Shown in pieces: positions 58,471 to 64,000 of a stretch of DNA of 64,000 nucleotides. The stretch covers positions 3,979,847 to 4,043,846 of the forward strand of contig NC_018518.1 in NCBI RefSeq assembly GCF_000306945.1. Direction: 5' to 3'. The notes below the pieces were generated by a model. The model made no database searches and was not told the DNA's origin. It was given only the letters and a program-made list of their open reading frames with translations. Every line of letters begins with the position of its first letter. Position 1 is the first letter of the stretch. The translations under genes were made by a program, and so were the position numbers. The stretch is from Bordetella pertussis 18323. GTDB lineage: Bacteria > Pseudomonadota > Gammaproteobacteria > Burkholderiales > Burkholderiaceae_B.

Positions 58471-58908
58471 ATGAATGATCGAATGTTGGGCGTATTCGCC
58501 CTGATCCTGGCCGCCTTCATGACATGGGCGGGCTGGGACATCGAAGCGCCGTTTGCCTACGAACCTGTAGGGCCGCGCGCATTTCCGATGCTTGTCGCAC
58601 TCATCATCGGCCTGTGCGGCCTGCGCCTGGTCTACAAGGGCAGCCACCAGGTCGAGACCAACTCCGCCGGCGCCAACGCGCGCATCGCCCTGATGATCGC
58701 GTATGCGGCCGCCTATGCGTTCCTGTTCCAGTGGCTGGGGTTTGTCATCGCCACGGCGCTGATGACCGTCGCGGTCGGCCGCCTGTTCGGCGGCAACTGG
58801 ATCAAGTGCGCCATCGGCGGCCTGATCATGGGCGTGCTGTTCTTCCTGTTGTTCGACAAAGTCCTGGACGTGGTGTTGCCGGCCGGGTTGCTGGAGGGTC
58901 TGCTATGA
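58471..58908 (+). CDS. bctB: Tripartite tricarboxylate transporter small membrane subunit
   Basis: The 145-residue TctB-like subunit has four predicted helices (about 7-24, 37-56, 72-110 and 115-135). It starts MNDRMLGVFALILAAFMTWAGWDI. The stop overlaps the start of bctA, showing translational coupling. Confidence 0.9.
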   Translation: MNDRMLGVFALILAAFMTWAGWDIEAPFAYEPVGPRAFPMLVALIIGLCGLRLVYKGSHQVETNSAGANARIALMIAYAAAYAFLFQWLGFVIATALMTVAVGRLFGGNWIKCAIGGLIMGVLFFLLFDKVLDVVLPAGLLEGLL

Positions 58909-60428
58909 GCGGCATTCTCGATCATCTTGCCATCGGTTTCGGCGTTGCCTTCTCGCTGACCAACGTACTGGTCGCGGCTATCGGTTCGTTCTTCGGAACC
59001 ATGGTGGGCGTGTTGCCCGGGCTTGGCCCGATCAACGGCGTGGCCATGCTGATCCCGATCGCATTCGCGATGAACCTGCCGCCCGAAATGGCGCTCATCC
59101 TGCTTGCGGCGGTGTACGTGGGCGCCGAATATGGCGGCCGCATCACCTCGATCCTGCTCAACGTGCCGGGCGAGGCCAGCGCCATCATGACCACGCTGGA
59201 TGGTTATCCGCTGGCGCGCCAGGGCCTGGCCAACGTGGCGTTGTCGCTGTCGGCGTGGTCCGCCTTTTTCGGCGCCATCGTGTCGGTGACCGGCATCATC
59301 CTGCTGGCGCCGCTGCTGGCCAAATGGGCGCTTGCCTTCGGGCCGGCCGAATACTTCGTGCTGATGGTGTTCGCCTTTTGCTGCCTGACCAGCCTGCTTG
59401 GCAAGCAACCCGTCAAGGGCGTGCTGGCGGCGATGATAGGGTTGGGCATTTCGGTGGTCGGGGTCGATTCGAACTCGGGCGTATACCGCTATACCTTTGA
59501 TTCGGTGCACCTGTCCGACGGCATCGATTTCGTTGTCGTGGTGATCGCGCTGTTCGCCGTCAGCGAGATGCTGGAGATGCTGGAGAAGGTCGTGGCCGGA
59601 CACAGTATCGAGGTCAAGCCGAGCGGCCGGAAACTGTTCAACCTTAAAGAATTGTCGTTCACGTGGTGGAGCGTGGTGCGCAGTTCACTGGTGGGCTTCG
59701 GCGTGGGCGTGCTGCCCGGAGCCGGCGCCAGCGTGGCGGCGGCCGTTGCCTATTCGCAGGAAAAGCGCATCATCGAGAGCAAGGATCCCGACGCCAAGTT
59801 CGGCAAGGGCGATATGCGCGGCCTGGTGGCGCCCGAATCGGCCGCCACCGCGTCGGCAATCGGGTCTTTCGTGCCCATGCTGACGCTGGGCGTGCCAGGC
59901 TCGGGCACCACCGCCGTGATGATGGGCGCGTTGACGCTCTACAACATCACGCCCGGTCCGGTGCTGTTCGACAGCAAGCCCGAACTGGTGTGGGGCCTGA
60001 TTGCCTCGCTGTTCATCGCCAACGTCCTGCTGTTCATCATGAACGTGCCGATGGTGCGAGTGTTCTCGAAGGTGCTGGCCGTGCCGGCGTGGATGATGGT
60101 GCCCGGCATCCTGTGCATCAGCTACATCGGCGTCTATGCGATCAATGCCGGCACGTTCGACCTGCTGATGGTGGTGGCCATTGGCGCGCTGGGCTACTTC
60201 CTGCGCAAGTTCGGCGTACCGATGGCGCCGCTGGTGCTGGGCGTGGTGCTGGGCGACATGATGGAGCAGAACCTGCGCCGGGCGCTGTCCATCACCAATG
60301 GCGATCCCGTGGTGCTGTATTCCAGCCCGGTATCGATAGGCCTGTGGATCGCGGCTGCCGCGGTGGTGATCGTTCCGCAATTGATGCGCCGCCTGAGCGC
60401 GCGCCGCAGGCAAGCCGCTCAGTCGTAG
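58905..60428 (+). CDS. bctA: Tripartite tricarboxylate transporter large membrane subunit
   Basis: The 507-residue TctA-type permease has about 11-12 helices and the TctA signatures GSFFGTMVGVLPGLGPINGVAMLIPIAF (repeat 1) and GVLPGAGASVAAAVAYSQEKR (repeat 2, with a matching Gly-rich motif). It is the transport subunit. It overlaps bctB and ends before a strong terminator. Confidence 0.94.
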   Translation: MSGILDHLAIGFGVAFSLTNVLVAAIGSFFGTMVGVLPGLGPINGVAMLIPIAFAMNLPPEMALILLAAVYVGAEYGGRITSILLNVPGEASAIMTTLDGYPLARQGLANVALSLSAWSAFFGAIVSVTGIILLAPLLAKWALAFGPAEYFVLMVFAFCCLTSLLGKQPVKGVLAAMIGLGISVVGVDSNSGVYRYTFDSVHLSDGIDFVVVVIALFAVSEMLEMLEKVVAGHSIEVKPSGRKLFNLKELSFTWWSVVRSSLVGFGVGVLPGAGASVAAAVAYSQEKRIIESKDPDAKFGKGDMRGLVAPESAATASAIGSFVPMLTLGVPGSGTTAVMMGALTLYNITPGPVLFDSKPELVWGLIASLFIANVLLFIMNVPMVRVFSKVLAVPAWMMVPGILCISYIGVYAINAGTFDLLMVVAIGALGYFLRKFGVPMAPLVLGVVLGDMMEQNLRRALSITNGDPVVLYSSPVSIGLWIAAAAVVIVPQLMRRLSARRRQAAQS

Positions 60429-60443
60429 TCGATCGGCCGATTG

Positions 60444-60475
60444 AAAAATGCCGCGGTTCGCACCGCGGCATTTTT
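60444..60475. terminator. Bidirectional terminator between bctA and the aminotransferase
   Basis: The perfect 14-bp stem AAAAATGCCGCGGT / ACCGCGGCATTTTT with a TCGC loop has A and T runs on both sides, so it can stop transcription from both convergent genes. Confidence 0.92.
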
Positions 60476-60503
60476 CTTGGGCGCACGCGGCGTCCTGGCG
60501 CGT

Positions 60504-61670
60504 TCAGACGTGGGCCAGACGCTCGATGGCGGCGTCCAGCGTAGCGTCCTGCTTGGCGAAACAAAAGCGCACCAGATGGTGGTTGGATTCGGGCGCGGCG
60601 GGATTCTGGTAGAACGCCGATACCGGGATCACGGTTACGCCATGGTCGATGGTGAGATGGCGCGCGAAATCGGCTTCGGCGTGCTTGGTTATCTCGCTGT
60701 AGTCGGCCAGCATGAAGAATGTGCCGGGGCTGGGCAGGGGGCGAAAACGCGTGTTGGCCAGGCCGGCCGCGAGGCGATCCCGCTTGGCCTGGTAGAACGC
60801 AGGCAGGTCCAGGTAGGGCTTGGGGTTGGCCATGTACTCGGCCAACGCGAATTGCATCGGCGAGGACACGGTGAACACCATGAACTGGTGGACCTTGCGC
60901 AGCTCGGCGCTGAGCTGGCGCGGCGCGCAGCAATAGCCGACTTTCCAGCCAGTGGTGTGATACGTCTTGCCAAATGACGAGATGACAAACGCATGTTCGG
61001 CCAGCAAAGGGCGGCGCGACAGGCTGGCGTGCGGCTTGCCGTCGAACACGATGTGTTCGTACACCTCATCGGACAACAACAGCACGCCCGTTTCGCGCAC
61101 GATGGATTCCAGGGCGTCCAGGTCGCTTTCGTCGAGTACTGCGCCGGTCGGGTTGTGCGGGAAATTCAGCATGAGCAGCCGCGTGCGCGCGCCGATGGCG
61201 TCGCGTACGCGCTGCCAGTCGATGCGGTAGTACGGATCGTCGCGGGTGGGGGCGCGCAAGGGCACGGGCACGGCGGTGCCGCCGGCCAGGCGTATCGCCG
61301 GCAGGTACGAGTCGTAGCAGGGTTCGATCACCACGACTTCGTCGCCAGGGCCTACGGCCGCCAATACGGTGGCCATCAACGCTTCCGTGGCGCCGCTGGT
61401 TACGGTTATTTCGGTTTCCGGGTCGTAGGCATGGCCGTAGAGGGTCTTGACCTTGGCGGCGATAGCCTCGCGCAATGGCGCCACGCCAGGCATGTAGGGA
61501 TACTGGTTGTGCCCGGCAGCCATGGCCTTGCCGACCAGGGCGCACAGTTCGGGGTCGGGATCGAAATCCGGGAAGCCCTGGCCCAGGTTGATGGCCTTGT
61601 GCTCGATGGCGAGCCGGCTCATGACAGTGAAAATCGTGGTGCCGACATCGGGCAGCTTGGATCGGATCAT
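60504..61670 (-). CDS. Pyridoxal-phosphate aminotransferase, class I/II
   Basis: The 388-residue fold-I enzyme resembles YbdL-type methionine or kynurenine-oxoglutarate aminotransferases. It has the MIRSKLPDVGTTIFTVMSRLA start, INLGQGFPDF, NFPHNPTGAVLDE, and the PLP lysine in SFGKTYHTTGWKVGY (about residue 238). An upstream in-frame ATG at 61697 is less family-like. Possible substrates are Met or aromatic acids; not decidable here. Confidence 0.92.
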   Translation of the reverse strand: MIRSKLPDVGTTIFTVMSRLAIEHKAINLGQGFPDFDPDPELCALVGKAMAAGHNQYPYMPGVAPLREAIAAKVKTLYGHAYDPETEITVTSGATEALMATVLAAVGPGDEVVVIEPCYDSYLPAIRLAGGTAVPVPLRAPTRDDPYYRIDWQRVRDAIGARTRLLMLNFPHNPTGAVLDESDLDALESIVRETGVLLLSDEVYEHIVFDGKPHASLSRRPLLAEHAFVISSFGKTYHTTGWKVGYCCAPRQLSAELRKVHQFMVFTVSSPMQFALAEYMANPKPYLDLPAFYQAKRDRLAAGLANTRFRPLPSPGTFFMLADYSEITKHAEADFARHLTIDHGVTVIPVSAFYQNPAAPESNHHLVRFCFAKQDATLDAAIERLAHV

Positions 61671-62069
61671 GGCAATGGTAGGAATGTGGACAAGCAATGG
61701 GAATGCGTTTCTCGTAAGTATCCCACTAACTCATCGCGTTCTTCGGCGCCCCGCCGGCGCCCGCGTGCGGGGCTTGCCGATGGACCGGTGGCCGCGGTCT
61801 TTTACGCGGTCGCCATGGCGGCCTCGGTTACTTGTGAGACAAGTGAAAAAAAAGCCACATAGGGGTAAACAACTATTTGTTCGCCTCGGAGGCGATGCGT
61901 ATGCTGATCCTGCAGTTGATTCAAGCAGTGCGCAAACCCGGTTACTGTTGTAGATGGCAAGCCACAAACGCAACGTTGAAGCGGGTGCGTGTGCCCGCCG
62001 GTTGGTCAGTTGGTCAGCGTCCTTGATTCACTTGCATTTCTTTTTTTCGATATCAGGACGCTATAAAAA
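61671..62069. other. Upstream region and probable leader of the cold-shock gene
   Basis: About 400 bases between two divergent genes. A perfect inverted repeat ACTTGT-GAG-ACAAGT (61830-61844) followed by an A run may be an operator or hairpin. A long, structured 5' leader is typical of cspA-type genes, but no cold-box could be identified with confidence. Confidence 0.45.
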
Positions 62070-62276
62070 ATGGCTCAAAAGGGCAAGGTCAAGTGGTTCA
62101 ACGCCGACAAGGGTTATGGATTCATCACTCCGGACAGCGGCGGTACTGACGTATTCGCACATTTCTCTGCGATTCAAGGCCGCGGTTATCGCAGCCTGAA
62201 CGAAGGTCAGGAAGTCGAGTTCGAAGTGAAGGATGTTCCGAAAGGACCTCAAGCGGCCGAAATTCGCCCGCTCTGA
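62070..62276 (+). CDS. Cold-shock domain protein, CspA family
   Basis: The 68-residue protein has the RNA-binding motifs GYGFIT (RNP1) and VFAHFSAI (RNP2) in the CspA fold ([15 protein letters not shown]). It is an RNA chaperone or antiterminator. It lies in a single-gene unit with a strong hairpin terminator downstream, between the aminotransferase and the putative origin. Confidence 0.95.
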   Translation: MAQKGKVKWFNADKGYGFITPDSGGTDVFAHFSAIQGRGYRSLNEGQEVEFEVKDVPKGPQAAEIRPL

Positions 62277-62302
62277 ATCGGGAAATCCCGTTTTTCCCGC
62301 AT

Positions 62303-62365
62303 ACCAGGCCCAAGTGCCTGGTTACAACGCCCCAGGAACATAGCTTCTGGGGCGTTGTTGCTTTT
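62303..62365 (+). terminator. Two tandem hairpins after csp
   Basis: A 7-bp hairpin (ACCAGGC-CCAAGT-GCCTGGT, 62303-62322) is followed by an 11-bp stem (CAACGCCCCAG / CTGGGGCGTTG, 62325-62357) and TTGCTTTT. The second is a good intrinsic terminator. Confidence 0.82.
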
Positions 62366-62399
62366 GCCATCGCCGCACGGCATGCAGTTAGTGTTTACT

Positions 62400-63010
62400 A
62401 ACATCACTACGGGCTTGGATAACTTTGTGGATAAGCCTCCGCCCGGCACCTGGGTCGGACAGGCTTGCGCGCGCCGACGCCGGACATGGTGCTGGAGTTT
62501 TACACAGCGGATGACATCGTTATTTCGCGCCACGGGTGGGACGATGGTGCGAGTCGCCCCGGGCAGCTTCTTTCGTTGATCTACGCTTGCCAGGGAAAAT
62601 CTCCTGTAAATCCACGGTGTTACGCGATCAGATATGCATGCTGGGGTTTCCGGCGCAGCTCCGGACGTCACGGTTTGGCGACTTCGGGCCCACCTCCATT
62701 ACGGGTCGGGCCCGATTTGTTCACAAAGATATCCCCAATTTTCTTGCCTGTATCGAGACATATTCCAGGAGGATTCCTGATCGAAAAATTTGTGGATACT
62801 TCTGGGGATTGATCCCCAATTCAGCACGGTTGTGTACCGGCGCCATGGTTGTTCTTCGCCAGTGCCGGCATCGACGCCAGTCTCGAGTCGGTCATCAACC
62901 AACACGGGTGGATTCGACGGAGGGCATTGATGCGGCAACGGCACGCGTATCCCGATGCCCCGCCGGGCGATCGGGTTGTCCACAGGGGGCGGTGGATAAG
63001 ATGGTGATGC
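62400..63010. other. oriC: Candidate oriC with several DnaA boxes
   Basis: Gene-free sequence with a perfect DnaA box (TGTGGATAA, 62426-62434) and one-mismatch boxes at 62717-62725 (TTGTTCACA), 62791-62799 (TGTGGATAC), 62976-62984 (TTGTCCACA) and 62991-62999 (GGTGGATAA). Local AT content is higher than in genes. A 7-bp dyad (TGGGGAT/ATCCCCA) lies at 62803-62818. Reading frames here have no plausible protein. Position just upstream of four parS sites and, as I expect, mnmG beyond the window supports an origin. Confidence 0.65.
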
Positions 63011-63201
63011 AGGCCGCACAAATTTCCGCGTCCACGTATGAATGTTGCCTTGGTGTTACCAGTCTCAGGCGGGTCCTAGCCGAAAGTATTAAGCCGTTGG
63101 ATGGTAGCGTTTTCCCTGCGTGATCGATGCGGCTCGACGGACCTGAACGAGACACCGGTCTTATATTTCTGCTCCTCGGTGTTGGCAGTATTGAGTCGCG
63201 A

Positions 63202-63217
63202 TGTTTCACGTGAAACG
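63202..63217. other. parS site 1 (15/16)
   Basis: TGTTTCACGTGAAACG matches the ParB-binding consensus TGTTTCACGTGAAACA except for the last base. It is the left-most of four such sites. Confidence 0.92.
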
Positions 63218-63786
63218 AAAATTGCCATTCGATGCCATGGCCCGTGACCACCTGCTTTGATTACATGCTTCGTGGTGGGCATGCCGCTTGCGCTATATCG
63301 GATTTGTCCGGCCCCCCGCTCAACGAGTCCAGGACATTCCGCAAGTCGGAGAAATCCTTGAGCCCAGCAACGGGCATGCGGCGTGTTGACGACGCCCGCG
63401 AGATTTCCTGGACGAGCCATCCCATTGGCCCTGCGTTTCGAGATCTTGTCCCGTGCGCGGGGGCCCGCGCAGTCCGGACATTCTGCCGGCACACGAAACG
63501 GGATGCGGATCGAGCCTGGAGATCGAATGTTGGGCGTAGCCGGCCGTGCGCGTGTAGCGGAGAAGGGACAGGCGTTGGCGAGCGCAGTGTACGGAGGAGT
63601 GCGGTACTTGCCTGATCGGGATCATCCAAATCGCGGCAGCCGGGAAAGCCGGCTTGCTTCTGGTCATTCCGCCATGGCCGTTTGACGACAAAACTGCGCT
63701 TGTTTTGGCCTAGGGGTAGGGTAGGGGTAAAAACATCGTTGTTTTTGGCTGCCCGGAACCCCGTGGCAGACAGCTCATGCTGCCGT

Positions 63787-63802
63787 TGTTTCACGTGAAA
63801 CA
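63787..63802. other. parS site 2 (16/16)
   Basis: A perfect TGTTTCACGTGAAACA palindrome, the ParB-binding centromere site. Confidence 0.95.
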
Positions 63803-63839
63803 TGTAATCGCATTATTGAGGGTCGGAACAGGCGCCGCA

Positions 63840-63855
63840 TGTTTCACGTGAAACA
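63840..63855. other. parS site 3 (16/16)
   Basis: A second perfect TGTTTCACGTGAAACA, only 53 bases after site 2 (start to start). Confidence 0.95.
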
Positions 63856-63930
63856 TTGCTAGGCCTGGCGTTTTGGACAGAGGCCGTGGCGCATAAGCCG
63901 CATAGATCGTACGGATTACAGGGCTTACGA

Positions 63931-63946
63931 TGTTTCACGTGAAACG
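63931..63946. other. parS site 4 (15/16)
   Basis: TGTTTCACGTGAAACG, differing from consensus in the last base. It lies immediately upstream of a TATAAT box, where it would overlap the -35 region of a rightward promoter. Confidence 0.92.
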
Positions 63947-63962
63947 CCGAACGAGGTGCCAC

Positions 63963-63968
63963 TATAAT
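63963..63968 (+). promoter_or_regulatory. Putative -10 box of the next gene (expected mnmG)
   Basis: A perfect TATAAT is 17 bases after parS site 4. The matching -35 would fall in the parS half-site CGTGAAAC, which is not consensus. The gene itself lies beyond the window; naming it mnmG is inferred from usual gene order near origins. Confidence 0.45.
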
Positions 63969-64000
63969 GGCCTCGGAACGCTCTTTCATCTCTCCCCATC

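Larger units (their letters stand above)
63011..63930. other. Non-coding stretch around the parS sites
   Basis: About 900 bases with no credible gene: reading frames in it are short, have no recognisable domain and overlap heavily on both strands. Apart from the parS sites the sequence shows no other structure that I can name. Confidence 0.6.

Noticed and set aside
62536..63123. Open frames of 100-195 codons in the terminal region
   Set aside because: No start signals, no domain and unusual residue composition. They overlap on both strands with DnaA boxes and parS sites.
63261..63803. 180-codon minus-strand frame around the parS sites
   Set aside because: It includes a parS palindrome at its 5' end and shows no recognisable domain.

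Overview
The window is a very GC-rich betaproteobacterial chromosome segment that I identify as Bordetella pertussis. It has three copies of a 1043-bp element matching IS481, a 1464-codon gene matching dermonecrotic toxin (dnt), a TctA/B/C-type transporter with its own two-component system matching bctDE-bctCBA, and katA directly next to an IS481 copy. No rRNA, CRISPR array, prophage or plasmid replication module was seen.

Left part (1-18 kb): an RhlE-like DEAD-box helicase cut by the window edge, a thioredoxin-like protein, an EI24-type membrane protein with IS481 copy 1 at its stop codon, a CinA-like domain protein, an IclR regulator, dnt, a Bug-type binding protein, a phasin, and a minus-strand run LysR - NUDIX - aat (frameshifted) - bpt - pyrD. 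Next come a divergent DoxX gene, two small genes and tRNA-Gly and tRNA-Cys.

Middle (18-38.6 kb): a LysE-family gene cut off by IS481 copy 2, an HI0933-family flavoprotein, an Orn/Lys/Arg decarboxylase, a frameshifted GNAT gene, two VOC proteins, dcd, the outer-membrane assembly pair tamB-tamA, the Fe-S carrier apbC/mrp, metG, trhO, two META-domain lipoproteins and a frameshifted regulator-like gene.

Right part (38.7-64 kb): IS481 copy 3, katA, a predicted taurine/sulfonate operon (TauD-like oxygenase plus an SsuA/B/C-like ABC transporter), a peptide ABC operon with an M20 amidohydrolase, mnmE, an MFS transporter, bctD-bctE-bctC-bctB-bctA, a PLP aminotransferase and a cold-shock gene. The last 1.7 kb has no credible gene. 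It holds several DnaA-box-like sequences and four near-perfect parS sites, so it is the best candidate for the replication and partition origin, just upstream of what I expect to be mnmG beyond the window.

Three themes stand out. Genome decay shows as frameshifts in aat, a GNAT gene and a regulator, plus a truncated LysE. IS481 has shaped the region: every copy sits at a CTAG containing a resident stop codon or cutting a gene, and copy 2 lacks a matching target duplication, which marks a likely rearrangement junction. At the right end the sequence changes to chromosome replication and segregation signals.
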